Assembly: GCF_902729445.1 (NCBI RefSeq)
Contig: NZ_CACVCE010000073.1
Location: forward strand, 1 to 64,000
Length of the DNA stretch: 64,000 bases
Direction: 5' to 3'
Origin: Magnetospirillum sp902729445
GTDB lineage: Bacteria; Pseudomonadota; Alphaproteobacteria; Rhodospirillales; Magnetospirillaceae
Position numbers and translations under genes: made by a program. Of the stretch, positions 16,968-25,825 are shown piece after piece; within the stretch, counting starts at the first letter, position 1, and each line of letters opens with the position of its first letter. The notes beneath the pieces are model-generated. The model searched no databases, was not told where the DNA came from, and saw only the letters and a list, made by a program, of their open reading frames with translations.

Positions 16968-17564
16968 TCAGCCCAGTTCGGGCAGCCAGCTGGCAGGCTT
17001 CTGGCCGCTTTGCGGCTTGGCCGGGGCGGCTGGCTTGGCCGCTGCCGGGGGGGCGCCGGGTGCCGGCGCGGCCGATGGGGCGGGTGTTCCCGCTTCGCCG
17101 TCCTTGGCGTCCTTGGCATCGCGGGCGGCCTGAACGGCCGCCGCCGCTTCGCCACCACCGCCACCGCCACCACGGCGCAGGCGGGCTTCCAGGGCGGCGA
17201 TGGTGGCGCGGTCGGCTTCCACCGCCTTCTGCCACTCGGCCCGTTCGGCCTTCATTCCCTGTTCCAACGCCTCGATCCGGCCCAGCAGGGGCGCGGTGAT
17301 GTCGTTCAGCTTGCTGGCATTCTCGGTGAACAGGTTGGTCTTGACCCGGTCGATATCTTCCAACAGGTCGCGCTTGATCCACTTGGACTTCTTGTCCAGG
17401 TCCTCGCCCATCTTGGACAGGCGTTCCTCGACCTCGGAATTGATCTGGACCTTGATCTCATAGGCCGACCTGACCAGGTTGGCCATGTACATCATCAGGC
17501 CGCCGCCGACCACAAGGATGACGCCGGCTGCCAGGCTGATGATAAGGACCGTCGAAAAACCCAT
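16968..17564 (-). CDS. membrane-anchored coiled-coil protein, unknown function
   Basis: The 198-residue product has one N-terminal membrane helix (residues 5-28), then a charged helical region (about 30-130) with heptad-like spacing (VEERLSKMGEDLDKKSKWIKRD lies at its centre). A run of seven glycines follows near 132-138, and then a disordered Ala/Pro/Lys tail to the end (SWLPELG). I recognise no family. The layout (anchor, coiled coil, flexible tail) suggests a scaffold or tether facing the cytoplasm or periplasm. It stands alone between the toxin-antitoxin pair and a divergent glutamine-synthetase-like gene. Confidence 0.75.
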   Translation of the reverse strand: MGFSTVLIISLAAGVILVVGGGLMMYMANLVRSAYEIKVQINSEVEERLSKMGEDLDKKSKWIKRDLLEDIDRVKTNLFTENASKLNDITAPLLGRIEALEQGMKAERAEWQKAVEADRATIAALEARLRRGGGGGGGEAAAAVQAARDAKDAKDGEAGTPAPSAAPAPGAPPAAAKPAAPAKPQSGQKPASWLPELG

Positions 17565-17765
17565 GTTCGCCTGTCATATAGCAGGGCAGGGAAGCATTTC
17601 CCCTGTGTTTATCTAATTTCGTCCATGCGGCCTGGCAATGCAACAGGCTATGAAAAAAGTCGTGCGATTGGTTCACCGGATGCGAAGAAAATAGGCGCGC
17701 CCCCTTTTCGCCGTCGGCGCGAGCGACGATACTGGTGGCCAAGACAATCAACGACCGAGGGCTTC

Positions 17766-19106
17766 ATGAACGTGTTCGCCGACTGGATCAAGGCCAACGG
17801 GGTCTCCGAGGTGGAATGCCTGGTGCCCGACATGGCCGGCATCGCCCGGGGCAAGATCGTGCCGGCGCAGAAGTTCGTTCACGCGGCGCAGTCCAGGGGG
17901 CTGCGCATGCCGGAGAGCATCTTCGTGCAGACGGTGACCGGCGAATATCCGGAAGAGGACGTCACCGGCGTCGCCAACGGCGACATCTACCTGATGCCGG
18001 ATGCCTCGACGCTCCGCCGGGTGCCGTGGGTCGAGGAACGCACCGCCTGCGTCATCAACGATTGCTCCTATGCCGACGGCCGCGCCGTCGAGATCAGCCC
18101 GCGCCATGTGCTAAAAAGGGTGCTGGCCCTTTATGAAAATGCGGGCTGGCGTCCGGTGGTGGCGCCCGAGCTGGAATTCTTCCTGGTCAGCCAGAATACC
18201 GACAGCGACTATCCCTTGGTGCCGCCGACCGGCCGGTCGGGCCGGCCCGAGACCGGGCGGCCGGCTTACGGCGTCGATGCCATCAACGAGTTCGAGGGGC
18301 TGTTCGACCAGCTCTACGATTTCTCGGAGACCCTGGGCCTTGACGTCGATACCTTGTCGCACGAGGCCGGCAACGGCCAGATGGAGGTCAATTTCGACCA
18401 CGGCAACGCGCTGGACCTGGCCGATCAGGTGTTCCTGTTCAAGCGCACGGTGCGCCAGGTGGCGCTGCGCATGGGGCTGTACGCCACCTTCATGGCCAAG
18501 CCGATGCAGAACGAGCCGGGCAGCGCCATGCATATTCACCAAAATCTGGTGGATTCCGTGTCGGGCCGCAACCTGTTCGCCGATGAAAACGGCGCCGACA
18601 CCGAATTGTTCCGCTGGTATATCGGCGGGCTGCGCAAGTATTTGCCGCAGGCGATGCTGTTGTTCGCCCCCAACGTCAATTCCTATCGCCGGCTGGTGCC
18701 CGACTACGACGCCCCCATCAACGTCCATTGGGGCCGCGACAACCGTACGGTCGGCCTGCGCGTGCCGGAATCCGGCCAATCATCGCGCCGGGTCGAGAAC
18801 CGCCTGGCCGGCGCCGACGCCAACCCCTATCTGGCCATCGCCGGCTCGCTGGTGTGCGGCTGGCTGGGCATTCAGAACAAGGTCGATCCCGGCGAGCCGA
18901 TCAACGGTTCGGGCTACACCCGCGCGCATTCGCTGCCACGCCACCTGCCCGACGCCCTGGAGAAGCTGAAGGCCGCCCGCCAGGTGCGCGAAGCCCTGGG
19001 CGAGGATTTCTGCGCGGCCTTCATGTCGGTCAAGGAAGCCGAGTGGGATGCCTATCAGCGGGTCGTGTCCAGTTGGGAACGCGAGTATCTGCTGTTGAAT
19101 GTATAG
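17766..19106 (+). CDS. puuA: glutamine synthetase family protein, gamma-glutamylputrescine synthetase-like
   Basis: This 446-residue enzyme is of the GlnA fold but shorter than GlnA-I. Family blocks are VECLVPDMAGIARGKIVPA near the N-terminus, APELEFFLV (metal-binding Glu), NGQMEVNFDHGNALDLADQ, GSAMHIHQ (ammonia/glutamate site) and the C-terminal RVENRLAGADANPYLAIA. GS paralogs with an MAGIARGK opening usually ligate glutamate to polyamines or related amines (PuuA). No other puu gene is adjacent, so the substrate is inferred. GAGGG lies five bases before the ATG; upstream codons in frame belong to the shadow of the previous gene. Confidence 0.8.
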   Translation: MNVFADWIKANGVSEVECLVPDMAGIARGKIVPAQKFVHAAQSRGLRMPESIFVQTVTGEYPEEDVTGVANGDIYLMPDASTLRRVPWVEERTACVINDCSYADGRAVEISPRHVLKRVLALYENAGWRPVVAPELEFFLVSQNTDSDYPLVPPTGRSGRPETGRPAYGVDAINEFEGLFDQLYDFSETLGLDVDTLSHEAGNGQMEVNFDHGNALDLADQVFLFKRTVRQVALRMGLYATFMAKPMQNEPGSAMHIHQNLVDSVSGRNLFADENGADTELFRWYIGGLRKYLPQAMLLFAPNVNSYRRLVPDYDAPINVHWGRDNRTVGLRVPESGQSSRRVENRLAGADANPYLAIAGSLVCGWLGIQNKVDPGEPINGSGYTRAHSLPRHLPDALEKLKAARQVREALGEDFCAAFMSVKEAEWDAYQRVVSSWEREYLLLNV

Positions 19107-19237
19107 TCCCCACCCAGCCCGCGATGGTGTCGGCGTTTAATTATCGTTTAAATACGCACTTCTTGCGCACACATTAAACTTCCGTTAATGTATCAACGGG
19201 ATGGGAGGGCGCATGTTTGCGCCATGGAGGGGCGTGC

Positions 19238-20938
19238 ATGGGTGACGAGGCCGGAATGGTCGAGAAGCTGAAGGCGCAGCGCGATCGCTTCATCGCGTTC
19301 GCCTTCGCCGGCGCCGACCTGCTGTTGGAAGTCACGGAACAAAATCAGGTCGCCTATTCGGCCGGTGCCGGCGAAGCGCTGTACGGACTGACCGACAACG
19401 ACCTGATGGGCAAGCCGCTGGGTGACCTTGTCCACCCCAAGGACCGCAAGCGTTTCGACGAATCGATGCAGCGGCTGAAGAATACCGGCCGCCTTGATCA
19501 CACCCCGCTGATGCTGGTCGGCTCGGCCGGCACGGTCACCCGCATGCGCATGGCCGGCATCCGTTTGCCGCAATTCCCCAAGACCTATCACGTCGTGCTG
19601 TCGCGCGTGCCGCCGATCGCGATGGCCGAGGCCGACCGCGTCGTCGGTGACGTCGATCACAAGGCCAAATTCATCGAGATGGTGCGGACCCGTCTGAACG
19701 AGGCCAACCGCATCGGCACCGACTACACCTTGACCCTGTTCGACCTGTCGGCGACCAATTTCAACGCCATCGAGCCGGCCATCGCCCAGACCTTTCTGGC
19801 CACCGTGCAGCACACCTTGGACGAATGCTCGGTCAAGGGGGCCTCGGCCGGGGCGCTGTCGGCCTCGTCGTTCGGCCTGGTCCACGACGACAAGACCAGC
19901 GCCGCCGAGGTGCATAAGCGGGTGTCGGCGGTAGCCGACAAGTTCGCCGGCAAGACCAACGGCGCCGCCTCGGTCAAGATGCGCACCGCATCCTTGGAAA
20001 TGGAAGATTCCGCCCTGTCGGACGAAGACATTTCCAAGGCGCTGACCTATATCGTCAACGGCTTCGTCAAGGACAGCGCCCGCTTCGCCCTGAAGTCGCT
20101 GGCCGAAGGCGCCCGCGTCGCGGTCGAGGACACGCTGATCCGCGTGCGTAATTTCCGCAAGATGATCAAGGGCGACGACAAGCTGATCTTCCTGTTCCAG
20201 CCGATCGTCAACGTCCGCACCGGCGCGGTGCTGCAATACGAGGCCTTCAGTCGCATCCAGCACAACGGCGCCTTCTTCACCCCCAACCAGATCATCCCGT
20301 TCGCCACCGATGTCGGGGTGATCGGCGAGTTCGACCTGATCGCGGTGACCAAGGCGCTGAAGATCTTGAAGGAACCGGGCGAGGTGTCGAGCCTGGCCAA
20401 CATCGCCGTCAACATCTCGGGCCAGTCGCTGGGCAATCCCGGTTTCTACCATTCGCTGTTGAAGCTGATGGACCAGTACAAGTCGGTGCTGGGCCGTCTG
20501 GTGCTGGAAGTCACCGACGCCACCGACATCTATAATCTGGACGAGGCCAAGCGTCTGCTGATGCGCATCCGCAAGATGGGCACGCGCATCTCGCTGGACG
20601 ATTTCGGCTCGGGCGGGTCGGCCTTCGACCTGCTGCGCATCCTGCCGGTCGATTTCGCCAAGTTCGATCACGATTATGTGCGCGGCGCCCACGACCCCAA
20701 GGGTCGGTCGGTTCTGAAGGCGATGACCAGCCTGTGCCACGATTTGGGGATCGTCACCATCGGCGAATGCGTCGAGGACGCGGGGATGCTGCGGAATTTG
20801 GCCGATATCGGCGTCGATTACGCCCAGGGCTATTATTTCGGTCAGCCGGCCGCCGACGCCGCCAAGCGCATCAAGTATTTCACCGACCACGTCAAGCAGG
20901 CCGGCACCGCCCAGCCCGGTCTGGCGATGGGCGGCTGA
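19238..20938 (+). CDS. PAS-EAL domain protein, candidate c-di-GMP phosphodiesterase
   Basis: The 566-residue protein has a PAS domain (about 10-130), a middle region (about 135-270) that looks like a degenerate GGDEF fold without the GGDEF signature, and a C-terminal EAL domain (about 310-550). The signature reads EAF rather than EAL (QYEAFSRI), while other catalytic positions are retained: NISG, LEVTD, DDFGSG, KFD, GECVED and QGYYFG. Activity is therefore plausible but unproven. I start at ATG 19238 because GGAGGGG lies just upstream; a TTG seven codons earlier is unlikely. The signal sensed by PAS is unknown. Confidence 0.85.
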   Translation: MGDEAGMVEKLKAQRDRFIAFAFAGADLLLEVTEQNQVAYSAGAGEALYGLTDNDLMGKPLGDLVHPKDRKRFDESMQRLKNTGRLDHTPLMLVGSAGTVTRMRMAGIRLPQFPKTYHVVLSRVPPIAMAEADRVVGDVDHKAKFIEMVRTRLNEANRIGTDYTLTLFDLSATNFNAIEPAIAQTFLATVQHTLDECSVKGASAGALSASSFGLVHDDKTSAAEVHKRVSAVADKFAGKTNGAASVKMRTASLEMEDSALSDEDISKALTYIVNGFVKDSARFALKSLAEGARVAVEDTLIRVRNFRKMIKGDDKLIFLFQPIVNVRTGAVLQYEAFSRIQHNGAFFTPNQIIPFATDVGVIGEFDLIAVTKALKILKEPGEVSSLANIAVNISGQSLGNPGFYHSLLKLMDQYKSVLGRLVLEVTDATDIYNLDEAKRLLMRIRKMGTRISLDDFGSGGSAFDLLRILPVDFAKFDHDYVRGAHDPKGRSVLKAMTSLCHDLGIVTIGECVEDAGMLRNLADIGVDYAQGYYFGQPAADAAKRIKYFTDHVKQAGTAQPGLAMGG

Positions 20939-20977
20939 CCCCTGGTCAGGGCCGGCGGCTGACGGTATAAAACGCGC

Positions 20978-23158
20978 ATGCGCGCGCCCATCCCCGTCTT
21001 TGACCTCACTCCCTTCGAGGCCCGTATCGAGGCCGCCACCTTGCGTGAGCAGGTGGGGCGCTGGGATATCGCCTATCACCGAAACGATGCCCCCGAGGTG
21101 GACGACGCCACCTACGATGCCGCACGGCGTCGCCTGGGCGAGATCGAGGAACGTTTCCCCGAACTGGTCACCGGCGATAGCCCCATCGGCCGCGTCGGCG
21201 CCGCTCCGGCCGAAGGGTTCGGCAAGGTCCGCCATGCGGTGCCGATGCTGTCGCTGGACAATGCCTTCTCCGACGACGACGTGCGGGAATTCGAAGGGCG
21301 CATCCGCCGCTTTCTGGCCTTGACCCCCGATCAGGCGATCGATTTCGTCGCCGAGCCGAAGATCGACGGATTGTCCATCAGCTTGCGCTACGAGGACGGT
21401 CGTTTCGTCCAGGCCGCCACCCGCGGCGACGGCGCCGAGGGCGAAGACGTCACCGTTAATATCCGCACCCTGATCGCCCGGGGCAAGCTGCCGGAAACCA
21501 TCGATGGCGCCCCGCGCGTGCTGGAAGTCCGGGGCGAGATTTACATGGCCAAGGCCGACTTCCTGGCTCTCAACCAGCGCCAGGAGGAAGCCGGCGACAA
21601 GCTGTTCGCCAATCCCCGGAACGCCGCCGCCGGCTCGTTGCGTCAGTTGGACCCGGCCGTCACCGCCAGCCGGCCGCTGTCGCTGTTCGTCTATGCGCTG
21701 GGCGATTGTTCCGATCAGGTGGCCGACAGCCATGCCAGCTTCCTGGACCGCCTGCGCGGTTGGGGTTTCCCGGTCAATGACCGGATCGAAACGGTGACGG
21801 GTGCCGACGGGCTGTTGGCGGTCTATGGCCGATTGGGGATCGACCGCGCCGGGCTGGATTACGACATCGACGGCATCGTCTACAAGGTTGACCGGTTCGA
21901 CTGGCAGGCCCGGCTGGGCTTTGTCAGCCGCAGCCCGCGCTGGGCCATCGCCCACAAGTTCCCGGCCGAGCAGGCGACCACCCGGCTGGAAAGAATCGAG
22001 ATCCAGGTCGGCCGGACCGGGGTGCTGACGCCGGTGGCCCATCTGCAGCCGGTCAATGTCGGCGGCGTGGTGGTGTCGCGCGCTACCCTTCACAACGAGG
22101 ACGAGATCGTCCGCAAGGATGTCCGGGTTGGTGACGTCGTGGTGATCCAGCGGGCCGGCGACGTCATCCCCCAGGTGGTATCGGTGGTGCTTGACCAGCG
22201 CCCGGCCGACAGTTCCGCCTTCATCTTCCCCGACACCTGCCCGGTCTGCGGTGCGCATGCCGTCAGAGCCGAGGGCGAGGTGGCCAAGCGCTGCACCGGC
22301 GGCCTGTCGTGCAAGGCCCAGGTCAAGGAGCGGCTTCGCCATTTCGTGTCCAGGAACGCCTTTGATATCGAGGGATTGGGCGACGAGAACATCGAGTTCC
22401 TGGTCGAGCGCGGCTGGGTCAAGGGGCCAGGCGATATCTTCCGCCTGGACGCAGTGAACACCGCCAGCCTGACGCCCTTGAAGAACTTCAAGGGCTGGGG
22501 CGAGAAGAAGGTGACCAAGCTGTTCGCCGCCATCGATGCCCGGCGCACTATCGGGTTGGAACGCTTCATCTTCGCGCTGGGCATCCCCCAGGTGGGCGAG
22601 GCCACCGCCAAGCGGCTGGCCCGTCATTACGGCAGTTTCACCCGCTGGCGCGAGTCCATGCTGGCGGCGATGGCGCGCGAGAACGAGGCCTATCACGAGC
22701 TGACCTCGATCGAGGATATCGGCCCCAGCGTCGCCGGCGACCTGCTGGCCTTCTTCGCGGAAGAGCATAATCTGCGGGTGCTGGACGAATTGTGTGGCCC
22801 TGCCGTGGATTGCCGGGTCAAGCCCGGCAATGACGACACGTCAGATACCGTCATGCCCGGACTTGATCCGGGCATCCCGGCACCGCCGTTGTTGACCATC
22901 ACCGACGCCGAGATCATCGCAGCCTCCAATTCTCCGGTCGCCGGCAAGGCGGTGGTGTTCACCGGCGAGTTGGTGACCATGACCCGGGCCGAGGCCAAGG
23001 CCCGCGCCGAAAGTCTGGGCGCCAAGGTGGTGGGATCGGTGTCGAAGAAGACCGATTACGTGGTGGCCGGGGCCAATGCCGGCTCGAAGCTGACCGACGC
23101 CCAGAAGCTGGGGGTGACGGTGCTGACCGAGGACGAGTGGCAGGCGCTGGTAAAATAA
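20978..23158 (+). CDS. ligA: NAD-dependent DNA ligase carrying an in-frame palindromic insertion
   Basis: LigA seals nicks in replication and repair. The 726-residue protein has the Ia domain, the adenylation domain with nucleophilic Lys128 (EPKIDGLS), an OB fold, a four-Cys zinc finger (CPVC then C-x5-C), helix-hairpin-helix repeats and a C-terminal BRCT domain (about 645-726). Residues of about 609-635 are encoded by a 71-bp inverted repeat that also occurs between genes elsewhere in the window. It adds about 25 residues (DCRVKPGNDD and VMPGLDPGIP) in the linker before BRCT. Family members of about 670-700 residues lack it. The enzyme is probably functional because the insert lies in a loop. 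Confidence 0.95.
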   Translation: MRAPIPVFDLTPFEARIEAATLREQVGRWDIAYHRNDAPEVDDATYDAARRRLGEIEERFPELVTGDSPIGRVGAAPAEGFGKVRHAVPMLSLDNAFSDDDVREFEGRIRRFLALTPDQAIDFVAEPKIDGLSISLRYEDGRFVQAATRGDGAEGEDVTVNIRTLIARGKLPETIDGAPRVLEVRGEIYMAKADFLALNQRQEEAGDKLFANPRNAAAGSLRQLDPAVTASRPLSLFVYALGDCSDQVADSHASFLDRLRGWGFPVNDRIETVTGADGLLAVYGRLGIDRAGLDYDIDGIVYKVDRFDWQARLGFVSRSPRWAIAHKFPAEQATTRLERIEIQVGRTGVLTPVAHLQPVNVGGVVVSRATLHNEDEIVRKDVRVGDVVVIQRAGDVIPQVVSVVLDQRPADSSAFIFPDTCPVCGAHAVRAEGEVAKRCTGGLSCKAQVKERLRHFVSRNAFDIEGLGDENIEFLVERGWVKGPGDIFRLDAVNTASLTPLKNFKGWGEKKVTKLFAAIDARRTIGLERFIFALGIPQVGEATAKRLARHYGSFTRWRESMLAAMARENEAYHELTSIEDIGPSVAGDLLAFFAEEHNLRVLDELCGPAVDCRVKPGNDDTSDTVMPGLDPGIPAPPLLTITDAEIIAASNSPVAGKAVVFTGELVTMTRAEAKARAESLGAKVVGSVSKKTDYVVAGANAGSKLTDAQKLGVTVLTEDEWQALVK
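22807..22877. repeat. palindromic element translated within ligA
   Basis: Arms 22807-22835 and 22849-22877 are 29-bp inverted copies matching at about 24 of 29 positions, around a 13-bp centre. The core is that of the elements at 5128-5234 and 28250-28333. Neither arm brings a stop codon in the ligA frame. This resembles the protein-coding palindromic elements described in Rickettsia, though no relationship is claimed. Confidence 0.8.
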
Positions 23159-23186
23159 GCGCCCGCCGGGTTTCCCAGGCGGGCGC
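23159..23186. terminator. hairpin between convergent ligA and chemoreceptor genes
   Basis: A perfect 9-bp stem (GCGCCCGCC/GGCGGGCGC) with an inner GGG/CCC pair around TTT sits directly after the ligA stop, between convergent genes. No T-run follows, so it may act weakly or with Rho. Confidence 0.5.
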
Positions 23187-23204
23187 CAGTGGGGCTGGCC
23201 GGTC

Positions 23205-25601
23205 TTAAGCGGCCATGACCTCGATGTGGTGCTCGGTGAAGAACCGGGCCATGTCGTGGTCTTCATGGGCGAAGTGGGCGCGGGTCCATCCGGCCAGGAA
23301 GTCGAACAAGGCGGTGGTCGAATCCGGCTTGCCTTCCTCGATGGCCCGTTTCAGCGCGACGAACTTTTCGACGAACAGGCGATGGTTGGCCTGATGCTCG
23401 GCCAGGGCCGGATAGGCGGCCCGGGTCATGGCCCGCTCCTCGTTGGCGAAGTGGGTCTTCATGTCGCCCAGCAGGGTCGGCAGCACGCGGACGATTCCCT
23501 TGCCGCCGTCGCCGGTCATCATGTCTGCGAACAGTTTGTTGATCTGTTTAAGGTAGGCGCGGTGCTCGGAATCGATCGCCGGGATACCGGTTTCATACTC
23601 GTCCTTCCAGGTCATCAGTTCCATCTGATCCTTGTCGGAACGAACCTGATCCAGGAAGCGTTTGACCTCGCCTTGCAGATATTCCGCCTGCTCGGACAAT
23701 TCGGTCGCCGACATGCGGATCTGCTCGGCGGCACCGCCGGTATCGTTGGCGGCCTGCTGGACCACCACGATATTGGCCGAGACCTCCTGGGTGCCGAGCG
23801 AGGCCTGTTCGACGTTGCGGGCGATCTCGCCGGTCGCTGCGGACTGTTCTTGGACTGCCGCCGACACGGTGGCGCTGATCTCGTTGACCTCGCGGATGAC
23901 CTTGGAAATGCTGTCGATGGCGGTCACCGCTTCGCGGGTTCCGTCCTGCACCGCGTGGATATGCGCGGTGATTTCTTCGGTCGCCCGGGCCGTCTGGCTG
24001 GCCAGGCCCTTGACCTCGCCGGCCACCACCGCGAAGCCCTTGCCGGCGTCGCCGGCACGCGCGGCCTCGATGGTGGCGTTCAGCGCCAGCAGATTGGTCT
24101 GGCCGGCGATGGCGTTGATCAGTTGCACGATCTGACCGATCTGGCCGACCGCGGTCGCCAGGTTCTCGATCATTTCGGTGGTATGGCGCGCTTCGCTGTC
24201 GGCCTTGGCCGCGACTTGCAACGAACGCTCGACCTGATGCGAGATTTCGTTGATGGACGCCGCCAATTCCTCGGTGGCCGACGCCACTGTCTCGACATTG
24301 GTCGAGGCCTGCTGCGACGACGCAGCTACGGCGGTGGCCTGATGGCTGGTCTCGGTGGCGGTAGCGGCCATCTGGCTGGCCGACGCCTGCAACTCGGTCA
24401 CCGCACTGGTCACCGTACCGACCACCTTGCCGACGCTGGATTCGAACGCATCGGCCATGTGATGCATGGCGGCGCGGCGATCGGCCTCGGCCTGGCGTTT
24501 CTGTTCCTCTTGCTCCGCCTCAAGCTGGCGGACGCGGATCATTTGCGCTTTGAAGTGATCGACCGACTTGGCCATGGCGCCGATTTCGTCGGCGCGGTCG
24601 GTGAAGTGGACCTCGACGGCCAGGTTATCGGCGGCCAGCTGCCCCATCACCCCGGTCATGGCGGTAATCGGCGCATAGATCGAACGGGCGATCACGGTGC
24701 CGATCAACACCATCACCACCAATCCACCGATCATCACGCCGACCATGGTCCGCCCGGCCAGAGCCTCGATCGCATGGGAATCGGCGTTAGCGGCATGCAT
24801 CTGTTCTTTTGACGCAGCTTCCAACTGGTCGATCAGCGGATCGACGGCAGCATAGATTTCGGCCAGCGACTTGGTCTGGGTGGCGACGTCCAGCGCCCCA
24901 TTGGCGGCGGCGGTGAAATCGCGGTGATAGGCGGCCAAGGCGGCCAGCATGTCGGCCCGGTCCTTGACCGGAACCGCCGAATTGGCCAGGACCTTTTCAA
25001 AGTCGGCGACGTTTTGCGTCATCTCGTCGATGTATTTAGGGTCGAGACGGGTGAAGAAGTCCTTCTCGTCTCGACGCATCGACAACATCGCCACCGACAG
25101 GCGCAGATCCTGGTGTTCCTGCAGCTCGGCCTCGATGGCGTGTACCGACGTCCGCAAGGCACCCATCAGCCCATCGGCCGGGGTCAGCCCGACCCGGGTC
25201 TGGGTGGCGGTCACAATATTGAACGCCTCGGCATAGCGATCGACGCCTTTGGAAACGAGATCGATCTGCTGCTGACGGGAATCGGCGGGGTCCATCGCCG
25301 CCAGGATTGCGGTGACGTCGGCCCTTGCGGCCTCAACCGCTTCGTTCTGCTTCTTGGCGTCCTTGACGTCCTTGCGCAGCAGGAAGTCCTTTTCATGCCG
25401 TCGGGCATTCAAGAGATCGATGGCCAGGGTGTCGGACTTTTCACCGATGACGGATTCTCGTTCCGCGACCGCTCCGGCCTTGTCGATGGCGGATTGGCTG
25501 ACGAGATTGACCGTCAACAGTGCCGCCAGGATCAACCCGGCCAGGGCGACCAGCGAACCGATCTGGATTTTCAGCGAAAATCGCGAGAGTGGGTTTTGCA
25601 T
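23205..25601 (-). CDS. methyl-accepting chemotaxis protein with C-terminal hemerythrin domain
   Basis: The 798-residue receptor has an N-terminal membrane helix (about 11-33), a periplasmic helical region (about 35-285) with two RR-x-EKDF motifs (RRHEKDFLLR and RRDEKDFFTR) typical of HBM sensor domains, a second membrane helix (about 288-310), HAMP, and a signalling domain with the conserved hairpin tip (GQTNLLALNATIEAARAGD). The last 130 residues are a bacteriohemerythrin with metal ligands DSEH, HFANEE, HQANH and HEDHD, which should bind a di-iron site and O2. The output is a CheW/CheA complex. It could join periplasmic ligand and cytoplasmic oxygen sensing. A close paralog follows upstream. 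Confidence 0.93.
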   Translation of the reverse strand: MQNPLSRFSLKIQIGSLVALAGLILAALLTVNLVSQSAIDKAGAVAERESVIGEKSDTLAIDLLNARRHEKDFLLRKDVKDAKKQNEAVEAARADVTAILAAMDPADSRQQQIDLVSKGVDRYAEAFNIVTATQTRVGLTPADGLMGALRTSVHAIEAELQEHQDLRLSVAMLSMRRDEKDFFTRLDPKYIDEMTQNVADFEKVLANSAVPVKDRADMLAALAAYHRDFTAAANGALDVATQTKSLAEIYAAVDPLIDQLEAASKEQMHAANADSHAIEALAGRTMVGVMIGGLVVMVLIGTVIARSIYAPITAMTGVMGQLAADNLAVEVHFTDRADEIGAMAKSVDHFKAQMIRVRQLEAEQEEQKRQAEADRRAAMHHMADAFESSVGKVVGTVTSAVTELQASASQMAATATETSHQATAVAASSQQASTNVETVASATEELAASINEISHQVERSLQVAAKADSEARHTTEMIENLATAVGQIGQIVQLINAIAGQTNLLALNATIEAARAGDAGKGFAVVAGEVKGLASQTARATEEITAHIHAVQDGTREAVTAIDSISKVIREVNEISATVSAAVQEQSAATGEIARNVEQASLGTQEVSANIVVVQQAANDTGGAAEQIRMSATELSEQAEYLQGEVKRFLDQVRSDKDQMELMTWKDEYETGIPAIDSEHRAYLKQINKLFADMMTGDGGKGIVRVLPTLLGDMKTHFANEERAMTRAAYPALAEHQANHRLFVEKFVALKRAIEEGKPDSTTALFDFLAGWTRAHFAHEDHDMARFFTEHHIEVMAA

Positions 25602-25621
25602 GGCACGCCCCTATGAACTGA

Positions 25622-25738
25622 CGCCGGGGCGGGCTGGGGTCAACGGGGCATTGACGGTTCGAATTCCACGGGTCCCGGCGGCGGTATTATCCCCAGGAAA
25701 GATGTCGTCATTATACCCTGAATTGATTGTCTGCTAAA
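25622..25738 (-). promoter_or_regulatory. promoter and structured leader of the first chemoreceptor gene
   Basis: The minus strand has -10 TATAAT (25710-25715) and a weak -35 TTTAGC (25733-25738), 17 bp apart. The transcribed leader contains an outer stem (25622-25628 with 25674-25680) enclosing a 5-bp hairpin (25639-25643 with 25651-25655) whose loop reads UGCCCCG in RNA. The loop could pair with the GGGGC near the ribosome-binding site. The same arrangement occurs before the second receptor gene at 28680-28735. A cis-regulatory RNA role is inference. Confidence 0.45.
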
Positions 25739-25774
25739 CAGACGTGCGTGCAGATCAGCCGTGTGGGGATAGTG

Positions 25775-25810
25775 AATACAAACGCCCGCCCGGCAAAACC
25801 GGGCGGGCGT
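25775..25810 (-). terminator. Rho-independent terminator of the second chemoreceptor gene
   Basis: A perfect 12-bp GC stem (25782-25793 with 25799-25810) has a 5-base loop and, on the minus strand, is followed by TTTGTATT. It lies 15 bp beyond the stop codon of the gene at 25826. Confidence 0.85.
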
Positions 25811-25825
25811 CTGCGACGGGAGGGC

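Noticed and set aside
19193..22768. A 1191-codon open frame on the minus strand opposite the EAL and ligA genes
   Set aside because: It is antisense to two well-supported genes, consists of His/Gln/Gly/Asp-rich low-information sequence and has no domain; GC-rich codon bias keeps the opposite frame open.
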